DNA of 64,000 nucleotides from Sphingomonas sp. OK281 (GCF_900115295.1 NZ_FOVZ01000004.1:124001-188000); one strand, 5' to 3'; positions 36,190-45,045 are shown, numbered from the stretch's first letter. Notes: generated by a model from the sequence alone, not told the origin. Program-made: numbers and translations.

Positions 36190-36739
36190 CGAAGTGATGG
36201 AGCGGTTGGTCTGCGCGTTGTCGCGACGGTGCGGCGGTTGACGAGTATCGAACTGCCCTCGCATCGGTAGTCCGGATGCTAAAACCAATCGACGGGCATT
36301 CGCATCCCGGCACATCCCTAACCCGCCGTTCCCTCGCGAATACGGGAATCCAGGGTACCGGTGCGCTACGGTATTCAACTGGGCCCCCGCGTCCGCGGGG
36401 GAACGGCTGTCGCATGGTTCGCATCTTCCGTGCGGTTCTGACGGCCGAACACCCAGATTGCGCCACTACCAAGCCCGCCCCAACGCATCATGCCGAACTC
36501 GTTCCGCCCCCACCCTGCCGCAAGCCAACCGCGCCGGGTCGTGCGGGGCGGTGGGCCCCGGCTTCCGCCGGGGTGACGGGAGCGGGTTTGAGCCTCCTGA
36601 GTGTTCCATGACGACTTTCGGTTCGGTACGAAGCCCGCAGTCCAGGGCTCGTGTCGAACCACGACATCCCGCGCGATGGCGGCGCGGAACCGGGCAGATT
36701 TTCCCGCACGCCAATGGAGCGAAAGACCGTCCCCCAATC

Positions 36740-36847
36740 GCCACCACCCCGGCGAAGGCCGGGGCCCAATTGGGGGACGGTAATGACGATGCCCTCCGCT
36801 CCGTTACGACCAGTTTTCCAGTTGGACCCCGGCCTCCGCCGGGGAGG
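36740..36847. repeat. Palindromic repeat, family D copy 2
   Basis: CACCACCCCGGCGAAGGCCG-GGGCCCAATTGGGGGACGG paired with TTGGACCCCGGCCTCCGCCGGGG. The centre again carries CTCCGTTACGACCA. The right arm has decayed slightly compared with copy 1. Confidence 0.78.
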
Positions 36848-37010
36848 AGCCTTATCGCGCTGAATCCTGACTCTAATAGGTGTCCATCTTCAGCATCGTG
36901 TCCCGCAGATCGGCGTCACCGCATTGGCGCGTCACAACCCGATCTAGGCTAGCGCTCCGCGCCCGAATACGCGATGCCGCGCGTGACGGACCGCACGGGA
37001 GGGCGCACGG

Positions 37011-39065
37011 ATGACACTACGCGAGAAGATCGGTTGGGGCGCACTCGCCCTGCTCGCAGCCTGCGCGCTCGCGGTCGTCGCGTTCGAGCGCGGCGAGCAT
37101 GTCAACGCGCTGTGGATCGTGACCGCCGCCGTCTCCGTCCAGCTGATCGCGTACCGCTTCTACGCGCGCTACATCGCGCGGCATGTGATGGAGCTCGACC
37201 CGAGCCGCCCCACCCCGGCGCTCCGCCGCGCGGACGGCCTGGATTACGTCGCGACCGACCGCAACGTCCTGTTCGGCCACCATTTCGCTGCGATCGCCGG
37301 AGCAGGGCCGCTCGTCGGCCCCGTCCTCGCCGCGCAGATGGGCTATCTTCCCGGCACGCTCTGGATCCTCGCCGGCGTCGTACTCGCTGGCGCGGTGCAG
37401 GACTTCATGATCCTGTTCATCTCGATGCGCCGCGACGGGCGGTCGCTCGGCGAACTGATCCGCATGGAGATGGGCGCGATCCCCGGCGTGATCGCGCTGA
37501 TCGGTGCGTTCGCGATCATGGTCATCATCCTCGCCGTGCTCGCGCTGATCGTCGTGCGTGCGCTCGCGGGCAGCCCGTGGGGGCTGTTCACCGTCGCCGC
37601 GACCATCCCGCTCGCGTTCCTGATGGGCATCTACACACGCTGGATCCGACCCGGAAAGGTCGGTGAAGTCTCGGTGCTCGGCGTGATCGGGCTGCTCGCC
37701 GCAATCGTCTATGGCGGCACCGTGGCCGCCTCGCCGACGCTCGCGCCGCTGTTCACGCTGACCCCGGTGCAGCTCTGCGTGCTGATGGTCGGCTATGGCG
37801 CGGTCGCCTCCGTCCTCCCGGTGTGGCTGCTGCTGGCACCGCGCGATTACCTGTCGACCTTCCTCAAGATCGGCGCGATCGTCGCGCTCGCGATCGGCAT
37901 CGCGGTCGTCGCGCCGCCGCTCAAGATGCCCGCGCTCACCCCATTTATCGACGGCTCCGGCCCGGTCTGGTCGGGTGGGCTCTTCCCGTTCCTGTTCATC
38001 ACGATCGCGTGCGGCGCGGTGTCGGGCTTCCACGCGCTGATCGCCAGCGGCACCACGCCGAAGCTCATCGCCAGCGAAGGCGACGCGCAGTTCATCGGTT
38101 ACGGTGCGATGCTGATGGAGAGCTTCGTCGCGATCATGGCGCTGGTCGGCGCGTCGATCCTCGATCCCGGCGTGTATTTCGCGATGAACAGCCCGGCGGC
38201 GGTGGTCGGGACCGACTTCGCGACCGCTGCGACCGCGGTGACGGCGATGGGCTTCCCGATCACGCCCGAGCTGCTCGCGCAGACCGCGAAGGACGTCGGC
38301 GAGACCACGATCGTCAGCCGGACAGGCGGCGCGCCGACGCTGGCGGTGGCGATGTCGGAGATCTTCAGCCACCTCGTCGGCGGGCAGGCGATGAAGGCGT
38401 TCTGGTATCACTTCGCGATCCTGTTCGAGGCGCTGTTCATCCTCACCGCGGTCGATGCGGGCACGCGCGCCGGGCGGTTCATGCTGCAGGATCTGATCGG
38501 GCTCGCGGTGCCGTCGTTCCGCAACGCGTCGGCGATCGTTCCGGGGCTGATCGCGACCGCGCTATGTGTCGTTGCCTGGGGCTTCTTCCTGTACCAGGGC
38601 GTCACCGATCCATTGGGCGGCGTGAACACGCTGTGGCCGTTGTTCGGCATCTCGAACCAGATGCTCGCGGCGGTCGCGCTGGTGCTGGCCACCGTCGTGC
38701 TGTTCCGGATGAAGCGCCAGCGTTACGCTTGGGTGACGATCCTGCCCGCCGCGTGGTTGTGCCTGTGCACGATCACCGCCGGGCTGATGAAGCTGTTCGC
38801 GAGCGATCCGAAGGTCGGCTTCCTCGCGCACGCCTCGAAGTTCGCGGACGCGGCGGCGCGGGGTGAACTGCTCGCGCCGGCCAAGACGATGGCGGAGATG
38901 CAGCGGATCGTTCTCAACGACCGGATCGACGCGGGGCTTTGCGCGCTGTTCCTGGCTGTGGTGCTGTCGATCGTGTTCTTCGGCATCCGCACCTGTCTCG
39001 CGGCGCTGAAGATCGACCGGCCGACGGTGACCGAAGTTCCACCGCAGCTGGTGGCCGCGGAATGA
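37011..39065 (+). CDS. cstA: Carbon starvation protein CstA (pyruvate/peptide transporter)
   Basis: A 684-residue inner-membrane transporter with about 16-18 hydrophobic segments. Family hallmarks: TPALRRADGLDYVATDRNVLFGHHFAAIAGAGPLVGPVLAAQMGY and GAVSGFHALIASGTTPKLI. CstA/BtsT proteins import pyruvate and possibly peptides with protons or sodium, mostly in starvation or stationary phase. GGGAGG lies just upstream of the ATG. Its stop overlaps the start of ybdD (ATGA), as in other bacteria, where YbdD is needed for CstA activity. Confidence 0.95.
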   Translation: MTLREKIGWGALALLAACALAVVAFERGEHVNALWIVTAAVSVQLIAYRFYARYIARHVMELDPSRPTPALRRADGLDYVATDRNVLFGHHFAAIAGAGPLVGPVLAAQMGYLPGTLWILAGVVLAGAVQDFMILFISMRRDGRSLGELIRMEMGAIPGVIALIGAFAIMVIILAVLALIVVRALAGSPWGLFTVAATIPLAFLMGIYTRWIRPGKVGEVSVLGVIGLLAAIVYGGTVAASPTLAPLFTLTPVQLCVLMVGYGAVASVLPVWLLLAPRDYLSTFLKIGAIVALAIGIAVVAPPLKMPALTPFIDGSGPVWSGGLFPFLFITIACGAVSGFHALIASGTTPKLIASEGDAQFIGYGAMLMESFVAIMALVGASILDPGVYFAMNSPAAVVGTDFATAATAVTAMGFPITPELLAQTAKDVGETTIVSRTGGAPTLAVAMSEIFSHLVGGQAMKAFWYHFAILFEALFILTAVDAGTRAGRFMLQDLIGLAVPSFRNASAIVPGLIATALCVVAWGFFLYQGVTDPLGGVNTLWPLFGISNQMLAAVALVLATVVLFRMKRQRYAWVTILPAAWLCLCTITAGLMKLFASDPKVGFLAHASKFADAAARGELLAPAKTMAEMQRIVLNDRIDAGLCALFLAVVLSIVFFGIRTCLAALKIDRPTVTEVPPQLVAAE

Positions 39066-39250
39066 TCCGGACGCTTTACGCAAAGGCACGCGAGACCGCG
39101 TTGCTGATGGTCGGCGTGCCGTCCTATGCCGCGTACCGCCAGCACATGGCCGAGCGGCATCCCGAACACGCGCCGATGGACGAGCGCGCGTTTTTTCGCG
39201 ACCGGCAGGAGGCGCGGTACGGCAGCAAGGGCGGGGGACGCTGCTGTTGA
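39062..39250 (+). CDS. ybdD: YbdD/YjiX family small protein
   Basis: A 62-residue protein following cstA with an ATGA overlap. Family pattern: VGVPSYAAYRQHMAERHPEHAPMDERAFFRDRQEARYGSK and a Cys-rich end (GGGRCC). Members are accessory partners of CstA/BtsT-type transporters. The TGA stop overlaps the TTG start of the next gene, so the three genes are likely translated as a unit. Confidence 0.92.
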   Translation: MIRTLYAKARETALLMVGVPSYAAYRQHMAERHPEHAPMDERAFFRDRQEARYGSKGGGRCC

Positions 39251-39765
39251 CCGATGGGGTTTCGACGGTCGCGCGCCTCCGGGCAGCGACGGCGAGCGAT
39301 CACGACGCGGTCGATGCCGGGTTTGGGCGCTACGACCTGACCGATGCGGACGACTACCGCGCGTTCCTGATCGCGCACGCCAAGGCGTTGCCGGCGGTCG
39401 AGGCTTGGCTGGCCGCTATTCCGGGACTGGCGACGGTTCGATCGCGGGGGGCGGCGCTGGCCGAGGATCTTGCCGCGTTGGGTGAGGACATGCCCGCGCC
39501 GATGACGTTCGACGTGCCGGCGAGCGCTGCCGCCGGGTGGGGCGCGATGTATGTGGTCGAGGGATCGCGGCTCGGCGGGATCATGCTGTCGCGCTCGGTG
39601 CCCGATGGGATGCCCTCGGCCTATCTCGGCGCCAAACATCTGTCGGGCGAGTGGCGCGCGTTGCTGACCGCGATCGACGGGGAGAGCGCCGACGAGGCCT
39701 GGGTCGAGCAGGCCATCGTCGGCGCAAAGGCGGCGTTCGCGCTGTATCGACGCGCGCCGGCCTGA
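39247..39765 (+). CDS. Biliverdin-producing heme oxygenase
   Basis: A 172-residue heme oxygenase of the bacterial BphO-like group, cleaving heme to biliverdin, CO and iron. His19 in ATASDHDAVD is the likely proximal heme ligand. The distal helix segment is GAMYVVEGSRLGGIMLS (about residues 98-114). It begins with TTG, overlapping the ybdD stop as TTGA. No bacteriophytochrome gene is in the window; iron recovery from heme is an equally good role. An ATG start is not available nearby. Confidence 0.85.
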   Translation: MTDGVSTVARLRAATASDHDAVDAGFGRYDLTDADDYRAFLIAHAKALPAVEAWLAAIPGLATVRSRGAALAEDLAALGEDMPAPMTFDVPASAAAGWGAMYVVEGSRLGGIMLSRSVPDGMPSAYLGAKHLSGEWRALLTAIDGESADEAWVEQAIVGAKAAFALYRRAPA

Positions 39766-39767
39766 TC

Positions 39768-40070
39768 TCAGCGCAGGAGCTTCGGCGCTTCCTTGCGGAT
39801 CATGTCCTGCACCTTGCTCGCGAACAGGCCGAGGATGCCGGGCAGGTCGACGACCGCGTGGACGTTGGTCTCGAACACCGTGACGGCGCTGGCGATCGTC
39901 TGGCCCATCGCCTGGATGGTGAAGTGCAACGTGTCGCCATCCCAGCGGTGATCGGTCACCGACCCACCCGGAATGCTGGCGCTGATCTTGTCGATCCCCC
40001 CGTCAAGCCGCGCGCGAACCGCCGCCTTGCCGAGCTGATGGGGTACGTCGACGGTGATGGGAGTGCCCAT
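39768..40070 (-). CDS. Polyhydroxyalkanoic acid system protein
   Basis: A 100-residue protein of the small family found in polyhydroxyalkanoate-related loci: MGTPITVDVPHQLGKAAVRARLDGGIDKI, IPGGSVTDHRWDGDTLHFTI and VVDLPGILGLFASKVQDMI. Function is not established; it resembles a START/SRPBCC-type small fold. It is convergent with the heme oxygenase and transcribed after the VOC gene with a 9-base gap. Confidence 0.85.
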   Translation of the reverse strand: MGTPITVDVPHQLGKAAVRARLDGGIDKISASIPGGSVTDHRWDGDTLHFTIQAMGQTIASAVTVFETNVHAVVDLPGILGLFASKVQDMIRKEAPKLLR

Positions 40071-40079
40071 GTCTATTCC

Positions 40080-40499
40080 TTAAGTCGCGAAAATCATGTC
40101 GTCGTTGGCGAACGCCTTGAACTCGAGTGCGTTGCCGCTGGGATCGAGAAAGAACATCGTCGCCTGCTCGCCGGGCTCGCCCTTGAAGCGGATGTACGGC
40201 GCGATCCCGAACTGGACGCCGGCGGCGGTGACGCGTTCCGACAGCGCGGTCCAGTCGTCCATCGTCAGCACGACGCCGAAATGCGGGACCGGGACGGCGT
40301 GGCCGTCGACCGCGTTCTCGACCGCGACGGGTTTGGCGGCGGGGTCGAGGTGGGCGACGATCTGGTGGCCGAACAGGTCGAAGTCGATCCAGTGGTCGCT
40401 GGAGCGGCCTTCGCGACAGCCGAGCGTGGCGCCGTAGAAGGTGCGGGCGGCGGTGAGGTCGTGGACCGGGAAGGCCAGGTGGAAGGGGCGTAGGGTCAT
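40080..40499 (-). CDS. VOC family (glyoxalase/dioxygenase-fold) protein
   Basis: A 139-residue protein of the vicinal oxygen chelate fold: [42 protein letters not shown], a metal-ligand pattern of His/Glu ([20 protein letters not shown]). Full-length single-domain members may be glyoxalases, fosfomycin-resistance-type or ring-cleavage enzymes; none is indicated. The start at 40499 matches the family N-terminus. Confidence 0.9.
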   Translation of the reverse strand: MTLRPFHLAFPVHDLTAARTFYGATLGCREGRSSDHWIDFDLFGHQIVAHLDPAAKPVAVENAVDGHAVPVPHFGVVLTMDDWTALSERVTAAGVQFGIAPYIRFKGEPGEQATMFFLDPSGNALEFKAFANDDMIFAT

Positions 40500-40586
40500 G
40501 GGGGGGAAGATAGGTCGGGCGATCCGGTTCGTCGAGCCGGGGGATCGCGTGGGTGCTTTCACCTACCGGGACGGTGGCCCTCTATT

Positions 40587-40639
40587 GTTCTCCCGCGAAG
40601 GCGGGAGCCCAGACTGGGCTCCCGCCTTCGCGGGAGAAC
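40587..40639. repeat. Palindromic repeat, family E copy 2
   Basis: GTTCTCCCGCGAAGGCGGGA-GCCCAGACTGGGC-TCCCGCCTTCGCGGGAGAAC, a perfect palindrome around its centre. Copy 1 is at 25126-25178. Confidence 0.88.
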
Positions 40640-40669
40640 AAGCTTTGGGCTCGTGTCCTCACAACTCTG

Positions 40670-40776
40670 CACCACCCCGGCGAAGGCCGGGCCCCAATTG
40701 GGGAACGTTCCTAACGGGAGGCAGCGCTTCGTTACGACCACCTTTCCAATTGGGCCCCGGCCTTCGCCGGGGTGGT
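40670..40776. repeat. Palindromic repeat, family D copy 3
   Basis: CACCACCCCGGCGAAGGCCG-GGCCCCAATTGGGGAACG paired with CCAATTGGGCCCCGGCCTTCGCCGGGGTGGTG. The centre contains CTTCGTTACGACCA as in the other copies. Confidence 0.85.
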
Positions 40777-40863
40777 GCTAGACGCCGGGAGGAGCTTTTC
40801 ATCCCCCCGCCCCATCACACCGAAAACATTGCCCGCCCTTCCCCGCCACGCCATAGCGCGAGC

Positions 40864-42396
40864 GTGAACCGTTATCCTGCCCTCACCTGCCTCGTCCTCG
40901 GTGCGCTTGCTGCGACCGGGTTCGCTCCGCTCGATCTCTGGCCGCTGACGCTGGTTGCGTTCGCGCTGTGGATGAGGCTCGTCCACGACGCACCGACCCT
41001 GCGCGGGGCATTGTGGCGCGGTTGGGTGTTCGGGGTCGGGCATTTCACCGTGAACAACAACTGGTTCCAGCATGCGTTCGACTTCCAGGACGCGATGCCG
41101 CCGGTGCTCGGGTACTTCGCGGCAGTCGGTCTCGCGCTGTATCTGGCAGTGTTCCCGATGCTTGCAGGAGGCTTGGCGTGGCGGATCGCCCGACGGCTCG
41201 GCGCCCCCGACGCGACGTTCGTGTTCGTCTTCGCCGCGGCCTGGATCGCGACCGAGTGGCTGCGGGCGACGCTGTTCACCGGCTATGCCTGGGATCCGCT
41301 GAGCGTCGTCTGGCTCCCCGCGATTGGTGTCGCGCGGCTGTCCGCGTGGATCGGCACCTACGCCCTGTCGGGTGTGACGATCCTCGCTGCGGGCGCGCTG
41401 CTGATGCTCGCGGTACGCCGTTGGACACTACCAGCCGTCGCCCTTCCAGCGCTCGGTCTCGCAGCACTGTCCGCGCTCTGGACGAATGCGCCGCCGCCCG
41501 CTGCCGGCACGCCTCTGGTCCGCGTGGTCCAACCCGACATCGGCCAGGAAGACCGCAGCGAGACCGACGGCGAGCGCGTCCTTACCGCGCTCGAAAAGCT
41601 GTCTGGCCAAGGCGGCGCCACTCCGCGCCTCGTCGTCTGGCCCGAGGGCGTCGTGCGTGATTACGTCGAGGATGGCTATCCGTTCTACGCCTATGGCTGG
41701 TCGAGCCCGCTCTACCTCCGCCGCCGTATGGCGCGATTGCTGGGCCCCCAAGACATCCTGCTGATCGGCGGCACTGCGCTGGAGTTCAACGCGAGGGATC
41801 AAATCTCCGGCGCGGCCAATTCGGTGTTCGCGCTCGACGCGCAGGCGCGGCTGCGGGGACGGTACGACAAGGCGCACCTCGTGCCGTACGGCGAATATCT
41901 GCCGATGCCGTGGCTGCTGAAGCCGCTCGGCCTAGCGCGGCTCGTGCCCGGCGACATCGATTTCACTTCGGGCAAGGGGCCGGCGAACCTGACGCTGCCG
42001 GGCTTCGGCTCGATCGGCATGCAGATCTGCTACGAGATCATCTTCTCGGGCGAGGTCGTGGATCGCGCAAACCGGCCTCGTATCCTGTTCAATCCCTCGA
42101 ACGACGCGTGGTTCGGCAAATGGGGCCCGCCGCAGCATCTCGCCCAGGCCCGGATGCGCGCGATCGAGGAAGGACTGCCGATCCTTCGCGCAACTCCCAC
42201 GGGTATTTCCGCGATCATCGCTGCCGATGGTCGCCTCGTCGCGACCGTCCCGCACGAGACCGCCGGCGCGATCGAGCAGCCGATGCCGTCCGCGCTGCCG
42301 CCCACCCTGTTCTCACGCGTCGGCAACGCGATGGCGGCGATCGTTGCCCTACTCATGCTCGTTACCGCGGTTGCCCTGCGCCGTCGCCAGCGCTAG
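40864..42396 (+). CDS. lnt: Apolipoprotein N-acyltransferase
   Basis: A 510-residue inner-membrane enzyme that adds the third acyl chain to lipoproteins. Six to eight N-terminal membrane helices are followed by a nitrilase-fold periplasmic domain. The catalytic Glu is in VVWPEGVV, the Lys in GRYDKAHLVPYGEYLP and the Cys in IGMQICYEIIF. The start is GTG at 40864, since there is no ATG in the visible N-terminus. It is directly upstream of the metK operator. Confidence 0.93.
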   Translation: MNRYPALTCLVLGALAATGFAPLDLWPLTLVAFALWMRLVHDAPTLRGALWRGWVFGVGHFTVNNNWFQHAFDFQDAMPPVLGYFAAVGLALYLAVFPMLAGGLAWRIARRLGAPDATFVFVFAAAWIATEWLRATLFTGYAWDPLSVVWLPAIGVARLSAWIGTYALSGVTILAAGALLMLAVRRWTLPAVALPALGLAALSALWTNAPPPAAGTPLVRVVQPDIGQEDRSETDGERVLTALEKLSGQGGATPRLVVWPEGVVRDYVEDGYPFYAYGWSSPLYLRRRMARLLGPQDILLIGGTALEFNARDQISGAANSVFALDAQARLRGRYDKAHLVPYGEYLPMPWLLKPLGLARLVPGDIDFTSGKGPANLTLPGFGSIGMQICYEIIFSGEVVDRANRPRILFNPSNDAWFGKWGPPQHLAQARMRAIEEGLPILRATPTGISAIIAADGRLVATVPHETAGAIEQPMPSALPPTLFSRVGNAMAAIVALLMLVTAVALRRRQR

Positions 42397-42397
42397 G

Positions 42398-42423
42398 GTC
42401 ATATAAAGCTTTCCTTATATGAC
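42398..42423. promoter_or_regulatory. Palindromic operator upstream of metK (SAM-regulator-like)
   Basis: GTCATATAA-AGCTTTCC-TTATATGAC, nine-base perfect arms, two bases after the lnt stop and 31 bases before the metK start. From memory, the inner 22 bases closely resemble CATATAAAG-type sites described for ArsR-family SAM/SAH-responsive regulators of methionine genes in alphaproteobacteria. It is AT-rich in a GC-rich setting and probably overlaps the metK promoter. The identity of the regulator is inference. Confidence 0.6.
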
Positions 42424-42454
42424 GCTCGCTTCAGAGCATGGCAAAGAGGCCCGC

Positions 42455-43672
42455 ATGCGCAAGTCTTTCCTCTTCACTTCCGAATCGGTCTCCGAAGGCC
42501 ATCCCGACAAGGTCGCCGACCAGATCAGCGACACGATCGTCGACCTGTTCCTCGCCAAGGACCCGCAGGCGCGGATCGCCTGCGAGACGCTGACGACCAC
42601 GCAGCTCGTCGTGCTCGCCGGTGAAATCCGCGGCAAGGGCATCTACGAGAACGACCAGTGGACCGACGGCGTGCTCGAAGAGATCGAGGCGGCTGTCCGC
42701 AACACCGTCAAGGAAATCGGCTACGCGCAGTCGGGCTTCCACTGGGAGACGTTCCGCTTCGAGAACAACCTCCACGGCCAGTCCGCGCACATCGCGATGG
42801 GCGTCGACGAGAGCGGCAACAAGGACGAGGGCGCCGGCGACCAGGGCATCATGTTCGGCTACGCGACCGACGAGACCCCAGGCCTGATGCCCGCGACGCT
42901 GTATTACAGCCACAAGATCCTCGCCAAGATGGCCGAAGATCGCCACTCGGGCGCCGCGCCGTTCCTCGAGCCCGACGCCAAGAGCCAGGTCACGCTGTCG
43001 TACGAGAACGAAGTGCCGGTCGGCGCGACCGCGCTCGTCGTCTCGACGCAGCATGCGCCGGGCTATTGCGAGAAGGGCGACAACGCCGATCCCGCCAAGT
43101 ACGCGGTGCTGCGCGATTACGTCATGGGCGTGTTCAAGGACGTGCTGCCCGACGGCTTCATCACCGACGAGACCGCGATCTACATCAACCCGACCGGCCA
43201 GTTCGAGATCGGTGGCCCTGACGGCGACGCCGGCGTGACCGGGCGCAAGATCATCGTCGATACGTACGGCGGCGCTGCTCCTCATGGTGGTGGTGCGTTC
43301 TCGGGCAAGGATCCGACGAAGGTCGATCGCTCGGCGGCGTATGTTGCGCGGTATCTGGCGAAGAACGTCGTTGCTGCGGGGCTTGCGCGTCGCTGCACGA
43401 TCCAGCTGAGCTACGCGATCGGGATTGCCGAGCCACTGTCGGTGTATGTCGACACGCATGGCACGGGCACCGTCGAGGAAGCCAAGCTCGAGGCTGTCCT
43501 GCCGAAGCTGGTTCGCCTGACGCCGAAGGGCATTCGCGAGCACCTGAAGCTCAACGCGCCGATCTACAAGAAGACGGCAGCGTACGGGCATTTCGGTCGT
43601 GAGCCTGAGGGTGATAATTTCACTTGGGAGAAGACCGATCTGGTCGATGCGCTGAAGGCTGCCGTCGCCTGA
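42455..43672 (+). CDS. metK: S-adenosylmethionine synthetase
   Basis: A 405-residue enzyme making SAM from methionine and ATP. Signatures: [20 protein letters not shown] at the N-terminus, the [12 protein letters not shown] hexapeptide motif, [19 protein letters not shown] with the P-loop-like motif, and [14 protein letters not shown] lies six bases upstream of the ATG. An in-frame ATG at 42419 would start inside the operator and is unlikely. A strong terminator follows. Confidence 0.97.
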   Translation: MRKSFLFTSESVSEGHPDKVADQISDTIVDLFLAKDPQARIACETLTTTQLVVLAGEIRGKGIYENDQWTDGVLEEIEAAVRNTVKEIGYAQSGFHWETFRFENNLHGQSAHIAMGVDESGNKDEGAGDQGIMFGYATDETPGLMPATLYYSHKILAKMAEDRHSGAAPFLEPDAKSQVTLSYENEVPVGATALVVSTQHAPGYCEKGDNADPAKYAVLRDYVMGVFKDVLPDGFITDETAIYINPTGQFEIGGPDGDAGVTGRKIIVDTYGGAAPHGGGAFSGKDPTKVDRSAAYVARYLAKNVVAAGLARRCTIQLSYAIGIAEPLSVYVDTHGTGTVEEAKLEAVLPKLVRLTPKGIREHLKLNAPIYKKTAAYGHFGREPEGDNFTWEKTDLVDALKAAVA

Positions 43673-43698
43673 TAGCGACGTCTCTTGAGGTTACGAAA

Positions 43699-43735
43699 AA
43701 GCCTCCCGCGGAGCGGTCCGCGGGAGGCTTATTTT
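43699..43735 (+). terminator. Rho-independent terminator of metK
   Basis: Arms AAGCCTCCCGCG (43699-43710) and CGCGGGAGGCTT (43719-43730) form a perfect 12-base stem with an 8-base loop, followed by ATTTTT. A run of A precedes it, so it could also stop transcription in the other direction. Confidence 0.95.
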
Positions 43736-43750
43736 TAGCTGAGCGTCTAG

Positions 43751-43911
43751 TCCCTCTCCCCGTTGGGGAGAGGGAGGGAGGAGCCGCTTGGCGACGGAAG
43801 GGTGAGGGGTTTTGGTGGAGAGGGTCCGAGCCTCACTCCCCCTCACCCTCCCACCCGGCTTCGCCGTGCGGGCCCCTCCCTCTCCCCGAAGGGAGAGGGT
43901 TATCGAGGACA
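43751..43911. repeat. Palindromic repeat, family G copy 1
   Basis: CCCTCTCCCCGTTGGGGAGA-GGGAGGGAGGAGCC... paired with ...GGGCCCCTCCCTCTCCCCGAAGGGAGAGGG. The centre (GGGTGAGGGGTTTTGG and CTCCCCCTCACCCTCCC) forms a second inverted pair. It lies between metK and the AI-2E-type gene. A partial copy is at 56119-56182. Confidence 0.8.
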
Positions 43912-43937
43912 AAGCGCGTTCCGCTCCCCGACCTGTC

Positions 43938-43988
43938 CTTCGATACGCCGCTTCGACAAGCTCAGCCGCTACTCAGGACGAACGGGGG
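43938..43988. repeat. Family F palindrome, partial copy overlapping a coding end
   Basis: CCTTCGATACGCCGCTTCGA-CAAGCTCAGCC...TCAGGACGAACGGGG has the family-F ends but a diverged left arm. Bases 43972-43988 encode the last residues (SPVRPE) of the AI-2E-type permease, so the repeat reaches into the gene. Confidence 0.7.
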
Positions 43989-45045
43989 AAATCTGGGCAT
44001 GCCGCTGCTCGGTCAGGATCTGCCACGCCGTCAGGAACAGCGCCGCGACCAACGGGCCGACGACGATACCGCTGAGCCCGACGACCTCGATCCCGCCCAG
44101 CGTGGTCACCAGCACGATGTAATCCGGAATTCCCGTATCACGCCCGACCAGAATCGGCCGTAGAATGTTGTCGGCCAGACCGATCACCACCACGCCCGAG
44201 ACGATCACGACCACGCCCTGCCAGATCGCGCCCGTCGCGAGCAGGTACACTGCAACCGGCACCCAAACGATCGCCGGCCCAAGCGCAGGCAGCAGCGATG
44301 TCAGCGCCATCAGCAAGCCCCAGAGCAGGGCGGCAGGCACCCCGACGATCCAGAAGGTCAGGCCGCCGAGCGCACCCTGGACGAGCCCTACGATCACCGA
44401 ACCCTTGATCGTCGCGCGCACCACCGCGACGAACTTGTCGACCAGCTTCACCGCCACCGAATGCTCGAACGGCAGCGCGCGGCGGATCGCAGGACCGACC
44501 TTGTCGCCGTCGCGGAGGAGGAAGAACGTCACGTACAGCCCGACGCCGAACGACAGCAGGAACGCCGCCGCATTGCGACCGATCGAGAGCGCCTGCCCGG
44601 CGATCGAGCGGACGCTGTTGCCGAGGACGGTCGACACGCGCGACTGCGCCTGTTCGAAGCTGTTGAGCCCGGCCTTGTCCAGCGCACCCTGGATGCGGTT
44701 CGGCAGTGCGTCGTGGATCTGCTGGAAATACGCACCGAAATTGATCTGGCCGCTTTGCAGCTTGGCATAGACCGAAGCGGACTGGTCGATCATCAGGCTG
44801 CCGATGAACAAGGTCGGGATGATCACCGCAACGAAGATGATCAGCAAGGTCAGCGCGGCCGCGAGATTGCGGCGGCCGGGCCAGCGCTTGAGCAGCCACT
44901 GGTACAGCGACTGGAACAGGATCGCCGCGAGCGCGCTCCACAGCAAGGCCGCCGCGAACGACGATACGACCACGCACAACGCGATCGTGATCGCCACCAG
45001 GAAGGTGATGAAGCCCCCCGTTTCCAGTCGACGCCTGTCGATCAT
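43969..45045 (-). CDS. AI-2E family transporter (permease)
   Basis: A 358-residue integral membrane protein with about eight hydrophobic segments: two at the N-terminus (residues 12-60), one near 65-85, then the conserved C-terminal half with FFLLRDGDKV, IVGLVQGALGGLTFWIVGVPAALLWGLLMALTSLLPALGP and NILRPILVGR. This is the family pattern of TqsA/YdiK/PerM. The 'AI-2 exporter' name reflects one member; most act on unknown substrates. AGGGGA precedes the chosen ATG at 45045. The C-terminal tail is contributed by a palindromic repeat. Confidence 0.9.
   Translation of the reverse strand: MIDRRRLETGGFITFLVAITIALCVVVSSFAAALLWSALAAILFQSLYQWLLKRWPGRRNLAAALTLLIIFVAVIIPTLFIGSLMIDQSASVYAKLQSGQINFGAYFQQIHDALPNRIQGALDKAGLNSFEQAQSRVSTVLGNSVRSIAGQALSIGRNAAAFLLSFGVGLYVTFFLLRDGDKVGPAIRRALPFEHSVAVKLVDKFVAVVRATIKGSVIVGLVQGALGGLTFWIVGVPAALLWGLLMALTSLLPALGPAIVWVPVAVYLLATGAIWQGVVVIVSGVVVIGLADNILRPILVGRDTGIPDYIVLVTTLGGIEVVGLSGIVVGPLVAALFLTAWQILTEQRHAQISPVRPE

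Larger units (their letters stand above)
36022..37010. other. Gene-free 1 kb with decayed palindromic repeats
   Basis: I see no coding region between pyk and cstA. The ORFs present have no ribosome sites and follow the repeats. The stretch holds a family-B repeat (36078-36189), remnants of family D/E at about 36350-36420 and 36530-36590 (such as CCCGCGTCCGCGGGGGAACG and CCCCGGCTTCCGCCGGGGTG), and a full family-D copy (36740-36846). The last 100 bases before cstA probably hold its promoter. Confidence 0.6.
40500..40863. other. Repeat-filled gap upstream of lnt
   Basis: No gene is visible. The stretch contains a family-E palindrome (40587-40639) and a family-D palindrome (40670-40776). The last ~85 bases before lnt carry no obvious ribosome site beyond GCGCGAGC. 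The lnt promoter must lie here or between the repeats. Confidence 0.55.

Noticed and set aside
36458..36952. Overlapping ORFs in the gap between pyk and cstA
   Set aside because: They run through palindromic repeats, are Arg/Pro-rich on both strands, and lack ribosome sites.
39247..39765. Heme oxygenase as part of a phytochrome system with the PYP
   Set aside because: No bacteriophytochrome gene is present and the two loci are 13 kb apart, so a common light-sensing role is not supported.
20397..40776. CRISPR array made from the recurring palindromes
   Set aside because: Copies are far apart, differ in length and centre, and have no regular spacers or cas genes.
42396..42455. SAM riboswitch upstream of metK
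   Set aside because: The leader is only about 55 bases and is dominated by an operator-like palindrome; no SAM-I or SAM-II core was seen.
43969..45045. Autoinducer-2 exporter in a quorum-sensing locus
   Set aside because: No luxS, lsr or other AI-2 genes are near; the family name does not prove the substrate.
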